A DNA stretch of 64,000 bases from Cognatiyoonia sp965661665 (lineage in GTDB: Bacteria > Pseudomonadota > Alphaproteobacteria > Rhodobacterales > Rhodobacteraceae), in contig NZ_CBFIEO010000013.1 in the NCBI RefSeq assembly GCF_965661665.1, positions 30,864 to 94,863 on the forward strand, written 5' to 3'. The translations under genes and the position numbers were made by a program. Shown here one piece after another: positions 9,029-17,999 of this stretch. The notes beneath the pieces were generated by a model. It saw only the letters and a list, made by a program, of their open reading frames with translations. It did no database searches and was not told the DNA's origin. Position 1 is the first letter of the stretch; every line of letters begins with the position of its first letter.

Positions 9029-9967
9029 TTAGCTGTTGGCCTCAAACAAGGCAACGGAGCGGTCAAAGAAGTCGTCTCGCACCTCCGGCACTTCGATCAT
9101 GATCTCGTGTTTGGCGTCTGGGTAAACGGCAATCTCGCCACGCGGCCAGCGGGTCATGCGGTCCTTGACGCGGTCTTGATCGACGATGGTTTCTGCTGTG
9201 CCTATGCCGGCAAAGCAGGGGTAGTTCGGGCTATCCATCTTGTTAAGCGCGTCCATCTCCCAAAGTGCTTCACCAATCCAGTTGACTGATGGGCCACCAA
9301 GACCGAGGTCCGGATGCACTTTCAACTGGTCGTTCAAGTAGGTGTATGTCACGGGGTCGTTCGTCAGCTCATTGCCCTCAAAGGGCTGGTCTTCCACATA
9401 ATTTGTCGTGCTGCGCCCGGGGGCAACCATGGTTTTGAGGCCGATCTTGGGGCCTACGGTGCCAATCGCCCATGCTGCGGCTTTCAGCGGCTGCGCGATA
9501 TCGACACCCCACATCGGTGCGGAGAAGGCTACCGCCTTTACAGGCATGCCATTGTGCAGGGCACGCAGGCCAATGCACCCGCCCATGGAGTGGGCGATCA
9601 GGTAGTGAGGGGCGGGGATGTCATGTTCTTTGACAAAATCCACGACGGCGTCCACGTCTTGTTGATAGTCCATGAACTTGCCCACGTGACCCAATCCACG
9701 ATCCTGGGTCATGCGATCGGCGATGCCTTGGCCGCGCCAATCGACGGCCAACATGGCATAACCGCGCGCTGCATAGTCTTTTGCCGCGCGGCCATATTTT
9801 TCGGCGTATTCGGTGCGACCGGTGAACATCAGGATGGTTCCCTTTGCCCCCTCTAGCGGCCAGTGCACCACGCGAATGCGTAACCCATCCTTCGTTCGCA
9901 GCCAATAGGCTGCGCCGCCAGCAGGTGCATCGGCGACATCTTCGAAATAGGGTGCACTTTCAGTCAT
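9029..9967 (-). CDS. Alpha/beta hydrolase, lysophospholipase-like
   Basis: The 312-residue protein has the monoacylglycerol lipase/lysophospholipase pattern: an early FTGRTEYAEKYG loop, DWRGQGIAD, and the nucleophile elbow AHSMGG with Ser at about residue 127. Late residues GIGTAETIVD and DAKHEI would supply the Asp and His of the triad. No signal peptide is seen, so it probably acts in the cytoplasm on lysophospholipids or monoglycerides. It follows the SCP2-like gene with no gap and precedes the exonuclease gene by about 37 bases. A lipid role is inferred from the family and its SCP2 neighbour. Confidence 0.87.
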   Translation of the reverse strand: MTESAPYFEDVADAPAGGAAYWLRTKDGLRIRVVHWPLEGAKGTILMFTGRTEYAEKYGRAAKDYAARGYAMLAVDWRGQGIADRMTQDRGLGHVGKFMDYQQDVDAVVDFVKEHDIPAPHYLIAHSMGGCIGLRALHNGMPVKAVAFSAPMWGVDIAQPLKAAAWAIGTVGPKIGLKTMVAPGRSTTNYVEDQPFEGNELTNDPVTYTYLNDQLKVHPDLGLGGPSVNWIGEALWEMDALNKMDSPNYPCFAGIGTAETIVDQDRVKDRMTRWPRGEIAVYPDAKHEIMIEVPEVRDDFFDRSVALFEANS

Positions 9968-10258
9968 TTAGCCCAGAACCCCGGCGAGTTTCATCGCAAG
10001 GCCCATGTCGCCATCGACGGACAGTTTGCCGGTCATAAAGGCGGCTACTGGGTTCTCTTCACCGTCCAAGATCGCTTGGAACACGTCTGCGGAAGCGGTC
10101 ATTGTGACGTCTGCGTCTGCGTCTGATGCGCTGGCACCATTTTCGTTTATGATGATGCTGCCTTCATCCTCAATGACGAATTTTGCAGTGCCATCGAATC
10201 CTTCGCCGCTCATTTTTTCGTTCAAGGCTGCAACTGCTGTTGTGATCGCGTCGCTCAT
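9968..10258 (-). CDS. SCP2 sterol-binding domain protein
   Basis: The 96-residue protein is a single SCP2-like domain, opening with SDAITTAVAALNEKMSGEGFD and ending with FMTGKLSVDGDMGLAMKLAGVL, a C-terminal segment typical of the family. SCP2 domains bind lipids or fatty acyl groups in a hydrophobic tunnel. It is the first gene of the minus-strand run that continues with the alpha/beta hydrolase, its stop abutting the next start. Function beyond lipid binding is unknown. Confidence 0.9.
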   Translation of the reverse strand: MSDAITTAVAALNEKMSGEGFDGTAKFVIEDEGSIIINENGASASDADADVTMTASADVFQAILDGEENPVAAFMTGKLSVDGDMGLAMKLAGVLG

Positions 10259-10333
10259 TTAGGTCATCCCTTTAATTTCATTTGTTCTGCGTCTTGCGCT
10301 GGCACGTTCGGCCAAAGACGCTACATTTAGGTC

Positions 10334-10894
10334 ATGGTAGCGCGGATAGCATCATTCAAATGTGTCTTGACGGCATTTTTTCTCGCAAGTGGGTTGGGAT
10401 CGCCTGTTGTGGCGCAAACTGCGGCGTTGGATGAGCTTTATGATGAGCTTTTGACCGCAAAGGAGCAGACGCATGAGGCCATCGCGGATGAGATTCGCCG
10501 CGAGTTTCAGCGATCCGGTTCGCCTGCGATGGATTTGTTACTCAGACGCGGTGGGGACGCGATGGAAGAGGGCGACACCCAGCAGGCAATTGAACATTTC
10601 ACGGCGCTTGTGAACCATGCGCCCGATTTTGCCGAAGGGTATCATTCGCGTGCGTCTGCCTATTTTGCGGCGGGCCTCTGGGGACCGGCTTTGGATGATT
10701 TGCGTGAGGTGCTGGTTTTGGCACCCCGGCACTTTGGTGCGTTATTTGGCGTTGGTAACCTGATGGAAGGGTTGGATCGGCCAGAAGATGCGCTAGACGT
10801 CTATCGGTTGATTCTGGAGATTTATCCGCTCAATCAGCAGACATTGGACGCCGTCGCGCGTTTGGAAGAACAGCTTCGGGGTCAGTCGCTCTAA
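10334..10894 (+). CDS. Exported TPR-repeat protein
   Basis: The 186-residue protein starts with a signal peptide (hydrophobic segment about 9-24, likely cleaved after VVAQ-A near residue 28). Then come two or three tetratricopeptide repeats between about residues 75 and 175 (AIEHFTALVNHAPDFAEGYH, AYFAAGLWGPALDDLREVL, EDALDVYRLILEIYP). TPRs scaffold protein contacts, so it probably acts in the periplasm. It is divergent from the SCP2 gene across 75 bases, and the helicase gene follows 28 bases downstream. No specific partner is evident. Confidence 0.85.
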   Translation: MVARIASFKCVLTAFFLASGLGSPVVAQTAALDELYDELLTAKEQTHEAIADEIRREFQRSGSPAMDLLLRRGGDAMEEGDTQQAIEHFTALVNHAPDFAEGYHSRASAYFAAGLWGPALDDLREVLVLAPRHFGALFGVGNLMEGLDRPEDALDVYRLILEIYPLNQQTLDAVARLEEQLRGQSL

Positions 10895-10922
10895 GCGCGC
10901 CCCTCTGACAGGGTTTTGAGAG

Positions 10923-13580
10923 ATGAAGACTGCCCGCGTCACGGCTGTGTTGGGACCCACAAATACCGGAAAAACACACTATGCGATTGAGCGGATGCTG
11001 ATGCATCGCACAGGTGTTATGGGCCTCCCGCTGCGGCTTTTGGCGCGGGAGGTTTACGACCGGATCGTTGAAAAACGCGGTCCAAGTGTCGTTGCATTGG
11101 TCACGGGGGAGGAACGGATCGTCCCGCCGCGTGCCGCCTATTGGGTCTGCACGGTTGAGGCGATGCCCGAAGGGATGGGCTGCGATTTTTTGGCCGTCGA
11201 TGAGATCCAGCTTTGCGCGGATGCTGAGCGGGGGCATGTCTTTACCGACCGATTGTTGAACGCCCGTGGTTTGAAGGAAACTGTGCTTCTTGGCGCCGAA
11301 ACCATGCGCAGCGCGATTGCCGCTTTAGTGCCAAATGTAGATTTTGTAAAAAAAGAGCGGTTTTCCGACCTCACCTATTCTGGTTCGAAAAAGCTAAGTC
11401 GAATGCCGCCTAGAAGCGCTATTGTCGGGTTTTCTGTTGAAAATGTGTATGCCATTGCCGAATTGCTGCGTCGTCAAAAGGGCGGTGCGGCAGTCGTGAT
11501 GGGGGCGCTCAGCCCACGGACCCGCAACGCGCAGGTCGGGATGTATCAGAACGGTGATGTGGATTATCTGGTCGCCACGGATGCCATCGGGATGGGTCTG
11601 AATCTCGATATCAAGCACGTTGCATTCTCTGGGTTGGCAAAGTTCGACGGTCGCAAGATGCGCCCGCTTTTTGTTGAGGAGTTGGGGCAGATCGCGGGGC
11701 GTGCGGGGCGGCATACGGAGAACGGCACATTTGGCGTTACGGGGGAGGCGGCCCCGCTGCATGAAGAGGTCGCGCAGGCCATCGTGTCGCACAGATTCCG
11801 ACCTGTGAAAAAGCTCCAGTGGCGAAACAGCGACCTTCAATTTGGGTCGGCGAAGCGTCTTATCCAATCGCTCGAACAGCACACGCAGGACAACTGGCTG
11901 ACACGGGTGCGCGAAAGTGATGATTTAGCGGCTTTGAAAGCGCTGGCGGCGGATGAATTGGTGGCGGCGCGTGCGACGGATGGGCCGTCAGTCAGGCTTT
12001 TGTGGGATGTGTGCCGGATCCCAGATTTTCGCGGGATCAGTCCAGCGGAGCATGCGGCGCTTGTCTCGAAGATTTTCATCGACTTGCATGAGGACGGGGT
12101 CATCGATCAAAGCTGGTTTGCGCTGAAACTTGCCCGCATTGACCGAACGGAAGGTGACATTGATGCGCTGTCCAAACGCCTGGCCTATGTGCGGACATGG
12201 ACCTATGTCGCGCAACGCGATGGGTGGCTACGCGATGTTTCTCATTGGCGTGGGGCCACGCGCGCGGTAGAAGACCGTCTATCAGATGCGCTGCATGGCG
12301 CGTTGACGCAAAGATTTGTGGACCGGCGGACGTCTGTTTTGCTTCGCCGGCTCAAACAGAAGGAGAGCCTTTTGGCGGACGTGAATGAGAACGGTGAAGT
12401 CACTGTCGAAGGTGAATTCGTAGGTAAGCTTGAAGGGTTCCGCTTCCGCATGGACAAGGCGGGGAGTGCGGATGAGGCAAAGACACTCCGTCAGGCATCG
12501 GTTCAGGCGCTCAAGCCGCATTGGCATTTGATGGCCGACAAATTCTACAACGCGCCCGATACGGAGATCGATTTCACCGAACAGGGCGGTCTGATGTGGG
12601 GCGAAAAGGCGGTTGGCAAGCTGGTGAGCGGTGCCGATATGTTAAAGCCTACAGTTGAGGTGTTTGTGGATGAAGAAGCAGGCGATGACGTCAGCACCAA
12701 GGTGCAGCGCCGTTTACAGCATTTCATCGACCGCAAGATTGCGACCGCGTTCGAGCTTTTGCTGGCGTTGAAAAATGACGAGACCTTGGTGGGTTTGGCC
12801 AAGGGGTTCGCCTTCCGCATGGTCGAAGGTTTCGGGGTCATCCCACGGGGCGAGATTGCTGACGATGTGAAAGCGCTGGATCAGGATGCACGTGGCACGC
12901 TGCGCAAACATGGCATCCGCTTTGGTCAGTTCACGATCTTCATGCCATTGCTTTTGAAGCCTGCGCCAACGCGGTTGCGATTGGTGCTGTGGTCTTTGGC
13001 GAAAGACCTGTCAGAATTTCCGGAAAGCCCACCACCTGGCTTGGTGACGATCCCTAGCGAAGGGTCCGTGCCGACAGGGTTCTATGCGATGGCCGGATAT
13101 CGCGCAGCGGGTGCTCGCGCGATCCGCATCGACATGCTGGAGCGTTTGGCCGATATGTTGCGCGATCAAGACAGGCGCGCCGGGTTTGAGGCGACCGCGG
13201 ACATGCTGTCGATCACGGGTATGACGCTGGAACAATTCGCCGATCTAATGCAGGGCCTTGGCTATACGGCCGAAAGGGGCGAGCGGGAAAAAGTGAAAGC
13301 CACCGACTCTGTGCCACAGGCAGAAGCGGCTGCCGAAGCACCGGCTGAGGCCGCTGAGACCGGACCAGAGATGGAGGTGTTTTACACCTTCGCATGGGGC
13401 GGTCGTGCGCAGCACCAGCAGCGCCCGCAAGGGGAGCGTCCGCGTGGCAAAGGCAAGCCAAAAGGCAAAGGTCCAAAGAACACCAAGCCTCAAAGTTTTT
13501 CCACCAAGCCCAAGCGGGAAAAGAAGGTTGATCCAGACAATCCGTTTGCCGCCGCGCTTGCTGGCTTCAAGACAGATTGA
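10923..13580 (+). CDS. SUV3-like DEAD/H-box RNA helicase
   Basis: The 885-residue protein has Walker A GPTNTGKTH at residues 11-19, motif II DEIQ at 93-96, and a motif VI-like GQIAGRAGRH in the second RecA domain. This arrangement is typical of SUV3/Mgps-type helicases, which in mitochondria partner the RNA degradation machinery. A long middle and C-terminal region lacks standard motifs. The tail (about 820-885) is low-complexity, rich in Lys, Pro and Gly (RGKGKPKGKGPKNTKP), probably for RNA contact. Its stop overlaps the next gene's TTG start (TTGA), coupling it to an S4 RNA-binding protein. A role in RNA remodelling or decay is inferred. Confidence 0.88.
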   Translation: MKTARVTAVLGPTNTGKTHYAIERMLMHRTGVMGLPLRLLAREVYDRIVEKRGPSVVALVTGEERIVPPRAAYWVCTVEAMPEGMGCDFLAVDEIQLCADAERGHVFTDRLLNARGLKETVLLGAETMRSAIAALVPNVDFVKKERFSDLTYSGSKKLSRMPPRSAIVGFSVENVYAIAELLRRQKGGAAVVMGALSPRTRNAQVGMYQNGDVDYLVATDAIGMGLNLDIKHVAFSGLAKFDGRKMRPLFVEELGQIAGRAGRHTENGTFGVTGEAAPLHEEVAQAIVSHRFRPVKKLQWRNSDLQFGSAKRLIQSLEQHTQDNWLTRVRESDDLAALKALAADELVAARATDGPSVRLLWDVCRIPDFRGISPAEHAALVSKIFIDLHEDGVIDQSWFALKLARIDRTEGDIDALSKRLAYVRTWTYVAQRDGWLRDVSHWRGATRAVEDRLSDALHGALTQRFVDRRTSVLLRRLKQKESLLADVNENGEVTVEGEFVGKLEGFRFRMDKAGSADEAKTLRQASVQALKPHWHLMADKFYNAPDTEIDFTEQGGLMWGEKAVGKLVSGADMLKPTVEVFVDEEAGDDVSTKVQRRLQHFIDRKIATAFELLLALKNDETLVGLAKGFAFRMVEGFGVIPRGEIADDVKALDQDARGTLRKHGIRFGQFTIFMPLLLKPAPTRLRLVLWSLAKDLSEFPESPPPGLVTIPSEGSVPTGFYAMAGYRAAGARAIRIDMLERLADMLRDQDRRAGFEATADMLSITGMTLEQFADLMQGLGYTAERGEREKVKATDSVPQAEAAAEAPAEAAETGPEMEVFYTFAWGGRAQHQQRPQGERPRGKGKPKGKGPKNTKPQSFSTKPKREKKVDPDNPFAAALAGFKTD

Positions 13581-13945
13581 GCGCGCCAAAAGACACGATA
13601 AGGCTGGACAAATGGCTGTGGCATGCGCGGTTCTTTAAATCGCGCAGCTTGGCGGCTAGTGCGGTGACAACAGGCAAGGTGCGGGTCAATAGCACGCCCG
13701 TGAGCAAGCCCGCGCGGTCCGTTTGCCGTGAGGATGTTCTGACTTTTTCGAAAGAACAGCAGGTCTACGTCGTGCGCATCTTGGACTGCGGTACACGGCG
13801 CGGCCCCGCGCTCGAAGCGCAATCGCTTTATGATGATATGTCGCCAGAGCGGATCGCCCGTCCCAAAAATCCGCGATTTGAAGGGAAGGGCAGACCGACA
13901 AAGAAAGATCGGCGGGACATGAAGTCTCACTTCCCTGACGGCTGA
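13577..13945 (+). CDS. S4-domain RNA-binding protein, Hsp15-like
   Basis: The 122-residue product has an N-terminal S4 domain (IRLDKWLWHARFFKSRSLAA, then GKVRVNSTPVSKPAR) and a basic tail (KGRPTKKDRRDMKSH). This matches Hsp15/RNA-binding S4 proteins, which in E. coli recognise stalled 50S subunits carrying peptidyl-tRNA. The start is a TTG overlapping the helicase stop by 4 bases; no later in-frame start keeps the S4 domain intact. The coupling suggests joint action in ribosome or RNA quality control. Confidence 0.9.
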   Translation: MSAPKDTIRLDKWLWHARFFKSRSLAASAVTTGKVRVNSTPVSKPARSVCREDVLTFSKEQQVYVVRILDCGTRRGPALEAQSLYDDMSPERIARPKNPRFEGKGRPTKKDRRDMKSHFPDG

Positions 13946-14012
13946 TCATTCACGCTTGAACGCCGGTTCGAGTTAGCCTACCTCACTGCGGAACGAATTT
14001 GGAAGGCTGACC

Positions 14013-14348
14013 ATGACCTACATCGTCAACGACAACTGCATCGCCTGCAAATACACCGACTGTGTTGAGGTGTGCCCCGTAGATTGCTTCTACGAGGGAG
14101 AGAATATGCTGGTGATCCACCCTGACGAATGTATCGATTGCGGCGTATGTGAACCCGAATGCCCCGCTGACGCGATCCGTCCGGATACGGAACCGGATAT
14201 GGAAAAATGGGTGGAGCTCAATCGCAAGTATGCTGAAATCTGGCCCGTCATCATCACCAAGAAAGACCCGCTGCCCACGGCAGAGGAGATGGATGGCAAG
14301 GAAGGCAAGCTAGAATTGCTCTCCGAGAACCCTGGCGAGGGCGGCTAA
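14013..14348 (+). CDS. fdxA: 7Fe ferredoxin (3Fe-4S plus 4Fe-4S), FdxA type
   Basis: The 111-residue protein starts TYIVNDNCIACKYTDCVEVCP, with the first cluster ligands (CxxC interrupted, as in 3Fe/7Fe ferredoxins). The second motif, CIDCGVCEPECP, is a complete 4Fe-4S set. The C-terminal 50-residue extension is typical of FdxA of alphaproteobacteria (7Fe, Azotobacter ferredoxin I-like). It is a soluble low-potential electron carrier. A GGAAGG-like ribosome site precedes the ATG. The partner is not identifiable from the neighbours. Confidence 0.95.
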   Translation: MTYIVNDNCIACKYTDCVEVCPVDCFYEGENMLVIHPDECIDCGVCEPECPADAIRPDTEPDMEKWVELNRKYAEIWPVIITKKDPLPTAEEMDGKEGKLELLSENPGEGG

Positions 14349-14529
14349 CGTCGCGGCAGCTTTGCCGGAAATGGGGAGGGGCTTTTTGTCACGTCGAAAA
14401 TGTGATACCGTTTCCTCAATGAAGTCACTCAACTGACCTATTGTGATCACTTTTCGAAACTGACGGAGCTGGGCAAGCACCGCCGGTTTTTTTATCGCGT
14501 CAGGGTCAAACGTCCATGGAAGGGATAAC

Positions 14530-15036
14530 ATGGCCAAGAAGAAATATGAGTTTAAGCCGAACGATTTTGTCGTTTATCCGGCGCATGGCGTGGGCAAGAT
14601 CACGGCGATTGAAGAGGAAGAGGTCGCGGGTTTCGCGCTTGAGCTCTTCGTGATTGCGTTCGAGAAAGACAAGATGACCCTGCGCGTGCCAACAAACAAA
14701 GTGGCCGATGTGGGTATGCGTGCATTGGCAACCGCCGATGTGGTGGGCGACGCGATGAAGACGCTGCGTGGCAAAGCGAAGGTCAAAAAAGCCATGTGGT
14801 CCCGCCGTGCGCAGGAATATGAGCAAAAGATTAACTCTGGCGACTTGATTGCGATTGCCGAAGTTGTGCGCGACCTGCACCGGCAAGATGATCAGCGCGA
14901 GCAGTCGTATTCAGAGCGTCAGCTTTACGAGGCTGCCCTTGAGCGTCTGACCCGTGAGATTGCTGCTGTCGCAGGCAATGATGAGGACGCCGCGCAGGCG
15001 GAGATTACTGAGGTTTTGGTCAGCCGCGCCGCCTAA
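14530..15036 (+). CDS. carD: CarD-family transcription regulator
   Basis: The 168-residue protein has the N-terminal Tudor-like RNA-polymerase-interacting domain (YEFKPNDFVVYPAHGVGKIT, then LELFVIAFEKDKMTLRVPT), which contacts the RNAP beta subunit. A helical C-terminal DNA-binding part follows (MWSRRAQEYEQKINSGDL, LYEAALERLTREIA). CarD stabilises the RNAP open complex, notably at rRNA and other housekeeping promoters. The alphaproteobacterial form is normally about this length. A GGAAGGGAT ribosome site precedes the ATG. Confidence 0.94.
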   Translation: MAKKKYEFKPNDFVVYPAHGVGKITAIEEEEVAGFALELFVIAFEKDKMTLRVPTNKVADVGMRALATADVVGDAMKTLRGKAKVKKAMWSRRAQEYEQKINSGDLIAIAEVVRDLHRQDDQREQSYSERQLYEAALERLTREIAAVAGNDEDAAQAEITEVLVSRAA

Positions 15037-15116
15037 TCGCATTGCTCCAGAAATGCAAAAGCCGCGCAATCTGCGCCACTGTTGCGCATTCATGGCTGCC
15101 CCTTTGGAGCAGCGGT

Positions 15117-15149
15117 GCCTCCGGCGCGGATATTTTTGGCAAGAGGAAG
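15117..15149 (+). repeat. Roseobacter-type intergenic string (CCTCCGGCGCGGATATTTTT)
   Basis: The stretch reads GCCTCCGGCGCGGATATTTT and then TGGCAAGAGGAAG, between the convergent ends of carD and purD. From memory, close variants of this string recur between convergent genes in many Roseobacter-group genomes. Only one copy is obvious in this window. Function unknown; it may mark transcript ends. Confidence 0.35.
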
Positions 15150-16412
15150 TTAGAGTGCGCGCCAGCCAATATCGCGGCGGCAGAACCCTTCGGGCCAATC
15201 GATCTGATCCACCATCGCGTAGGCGCGGGTGTGCGCGTCGCTGAGGCTGTCGCCGCGGGCCGTGACGGCCAGCACGCGCCCGCCGGTCGCGGTTATCGCG
15301 CCGTCAACAGCGGTTGTGCCTGCGTGGAACACCGCATTTCGGCTGTCGCTTGGTAGGTCAGCTAGCCCTTTGATCACGGACCCTTTCTCGTAGGAGCCGG
15401 GATAGCCGTTTGCGGCCAGCACAACGGTGAGCGCGTGGTCGTTGGCCCATTCCGCTGTTACATCACCAAGGCGGTTTTCGACGCAGGCTTGGATCAGGTC
15501 GAGGACTTGCGCGCCCAGCCGCATCATCAGGCATTGGCATTCGGGATCGCCGAAGCGGACGTTGTATTCAACCAGCCGCGGCTGCCCATCTTGGATCATC
15601 AGCCCAACGAAGAGCACACCTTGGAACGGCGTGCCACGGTCCGCCATCACTTGCATCGTTGGGCGGACAATTTCATCCATGGTTTTTTGCACGACGACGT
15701 CGGTCATCACCGGCGCGGGGGAGTAGGCGCCCATGCCGCCGGTGTTGGGCCCTGTGTCACCATCGCCCACACGCTTGTGGTCTTGCGCGGTGCCGATGGG
15801 CAAAATGGTAGTGCCGTCGACAAGGCAGAAGAAGGAGGCTTCTTCCCCTTCCATAAACTCTTCGATGACTACCTCGGCGCCCGCATCGCCGAAGCTGCCG
15901 TCAAACATATCGTCAATGGAGGTGAGGGCCTCATCTTCGGTCATCGCGACAATCACGCCTTTGCCAGCGGCCAATCCATCGGCTTTGACGACGATCGGCG
16001 CGCCTCGGTCACGGATGTAGGCTTTGGCGGCGTCCGCGTCGGTGAAATGTGCATAGGCGGCTGTTGGGGCCGTGGCGTCATCGCAGACCGATTTTGTGAA
16101 GGACTTGGAGGATTCAAGCTGTGCGGCGGCTTGGCTGGGCCCGAACAAGGGGATGTTTTGTTCGCGCAGCACGTCCGCAACACCTGCGGCCAGCGGCGCT
16201 TCTGGCCCGACGATCACTAGGTCGATGGCATTGGATTTGGCCCAATCGGCCACGGCGTCACCGCTGAGAATGTCGAGTGCAATACACTCCGCCACCTCTG
16301 AAATGCCAGCGTTGCCGGGGGCCACGACAAGGCGGTCGCATTTTGGGTTTTGCTTGACTGCCCAAGCCAGCGCGTGTTCGCGCCCGCCACTGCCCAAAAT
16401 CAAGATATTCAT
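15150..16412 (-). CDS. purD: Phosphoribosylamine--glycine ligase
   Basis: The 420-residue ATP-grasp enzyme begins MNILILGSGGREHALAW, the diagnostic PurD N-terminus. It also contains VIVGPEAPLAAGVAD, ATP-grasp strands (IVVKADGLAAGKGVIVA), GMGAYSPAPV, and FVGLMIQDGQPRLVEYNVRF with the magnesium ligands. It makes glycinamide ribonucleotide in step 2 of purine synthesis. An open frame runs on to 17027, but the true start is the ATG at 16412, which matches family length. The gene diverges from xseA across 69 bases. Confidence 0.97.
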   Translation of the reverse strand: MNILILGSGGREHALAWAVKQNPKCDRLVVAPGNAGISEVAECIALDILSGDAVADWAKSNAIDLVIVGPEAPLAAGVADVLREQNIPLFGPSQAAAQLESSKSFTKSVCDDATAPTAAYAHFTDADAAKAYIRDRGAPIVVKADGLAAGKGVIVAMTEDEALTSIDDMFDGSFGDAGAEVVIEEFMEGEEASFFCLVDGTTILPIGTAQDHKRVGDGDTGPNTGGMGAYSPAPVMTDVVVQKTMDEIVRPTMQVMADRGTPFQGVLFVGLMIQDGQPRLVEYNVRFGDPECQCLMMRLGAQVLDLIQACVENRLGDVTAEWANDHALTVVLAANGYPGSYEKGSVIKGLADLPSDSRNAVFHAGTTAVDGAITATGGRVLAVTARGDSLSDAHTRAYAMVDQIDWPEGFCRRDIGWRAL

Positions 16413-16481
16413 GTCCGCCCCCGCTTGGCCTTTTGTTGACCGCGTTCTAAGGTTGCGCCATGCGAAGAACAAGGGTGGCGG

Positions 16482-17999
16482 ATGGACCTTTTTGAAGACA
16501 AATCGGCAGAAAGCAACGCGCCTGAGTTCACGGTTTCGCAGCTCACGGGATCGGTGAAGAAAACGCTGGAAGGGGCGTTTGGTCGGGTTCGGGTGCGGGG
16601 CGAGGTGGGCCGTGTTGTGCAGGCGCGGTCGGGCCACATTTATTACGACATCAAAGATGATCGGAATGTCGTGGCTTGCAACACTTGGAAGGGACAGGTT
16701 GCGGGTCTTGGCGTGATCCCGGAGGAGGGGCTGGAGTTGATCGTCACCGGCAAGCTTTCCACCTTTGGGCCGCAGTCGAAGTACAACATCAACGTCGATA
16801 GCATCGAAGTGGCGGGTGCTGGTGCGCTGATGGCGATGCTGGAGAAGCGCAAGAAGGCGTTGGCGGCGGAAGGGTTGTTTGCGCCGGAGCGCAAGAAGCC
16901 GATCCCTTACCTGCCGGAGAATATCGGTGTTGTCACCTCGCCCTCGGGCGCGGTCATTAGGGATATTTTGCACCGTTTGCGCGACCGGTTTCCGCGCAAA
17001 GTTTTGGTTTGGCCTGTGGCCGTGCAAGGGGCCAATTGTGCGCCAGAGGTGGCGCGGGCGATTGACGGGTTCAATGCGCTGACCCCGGGCGGTGCTTTGC
17101 CGCGGCCTGATCTGCTGATCGTTGCGCGCGGCGGCGGATCGATAGAGGATTTGTGGGGCTTTAATGAAGAGATTGTGGCGCGGGCGGCGGCGGCGTCAGA
17201 GATCCCGCTGATTTCCGCGGTGGGGCATGAGACGGACACGATGCTAATTGATTTCGTCTCTGACCAGCGGGCGCCGACACCCACGGCGGCGGCAGAACTA
17301 GCGGTGCCGGTGCGGTTGGAATTGCTGGGCTGGGCGGATCAGCAGGGTGTCCGCTTGCGGCATGCGCTGGCCACGAGTGTGCAGTGGCGAAAGCAGCGTT
17401 TGAGCGATTTATCGCGGGCGTTGCCACAGCCAGAAGCGCTGACCTCAACCGCGCGGCAACGGCTTGATTTCGCGGCTGAAAAACTGCCGCAGGTGTTGAT
17501 GTCGGTGATTGCGAAGAAGCGGTTGAAACTGGCAGAGGCGCCATTAAGGCGCGGGCTTTTGGCGCGGGGCGTCCAGCAGGATCGCCGTCGCTTGACCGAC
17601 CTTTCCAGCCGTTTGGGACCGGCACTCGACCGGCAGACAAAGCTGGAGCGCGAACGGCTTCAAAGGTTGCATGTGCGGGCGCCGGATCTTGCGGTGGCGC
17701 AGGCGCGATATGATGGCGCAGCGCAGCGGTTGTCGGTGGCCGCCACTGCGCAGCATGCGGAACGCAAGGCGCGGCTGACGTCGTTGGATCGTCTGCGGGA
17801 AACCTTGGGCTATCGGGAGACGCTGAAGCGTGGCTATGCCGTCGTGCGGGGCGATGGAGCACTTGTGACGTCACAAGCCGCAGCAAAGACGGCCAAGACG
17901 CTGGAGATTGAATTTGCGGATGGTCGGATGACCGTTGGGGGTAAGGCGAAATCAGGTGGGGTCAAGCCTTCTGGTGACGATCAAGGGAGCCTGTTCTAG
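16482..17999 (+). CDS. xseA: Exodeoxyribonuclease VII large subunit
   Basis: The 505-residue protein has the N-terminal OB-fold (FTVSQLTGSVKKTLEGAFG) and central catalytic motifs (GVVTSPSGAVIRDI, RGGGSIEDLWGFNEE, SAVGHETDTMLIDFVSD). A long coiled-coil C-terminal region follows, and the end contains GYAVVRGDG. With XseB it degrades single-stranded DNA to oligonucleotides in repair; xseB is not next to it. Its stop overlaps, on the opposite strand, the end of the alkB remnant. Confidence 0.96.
   Translation: MDLFEDKSAESNAPEFTVSQLTGSVKKTLEGAFGRVRVRGEVGRVVQARSGHIYYDIKDDRNVVACNTWKGQVAGLGVIPEEGLELIVTGKLSTFGPQSKYNINVDSIEVAGAGALMAMLEKRKKALAAEGLFAPERKKPIPYLPENIGVVTSPSGAVIRDILHRLRDRFPRKVLVWPVAVQGANCAPEVARAIDGFNALTPGGALPRPDLLIVARGGGSIEDLWGFNEEIVARAAAASEIPLISAVGHETDTMLIDFVSDQRAPTPTAAAELAVPVRLELLGWADQQGVRLRHALATSVQWRKQRLSDLSRALPQPEALTSTARQRLDFAAEKLPQVLMSVIAKKRLKLAEAPLRRGLLARGVQQDRRRLTDLSSRLGPALDRQTKLERERLQRLHVRAPDLAVAQARYDGAAQRLSVAATAQHAERKARLTSLDRLRETLGYRETLKRGYAVVRGDGALVTSQAAAKTAKTLEIEFADGRMTVGGKAKSGGVKPSGDDQGSLF

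Noticed and set aside
16413..17027. Upstream extension of the purD frame
   Set aside because: It overlaps xseA on the other strand; the PurD N-terminus (MNILILGSGG) fixes the start at 16412.
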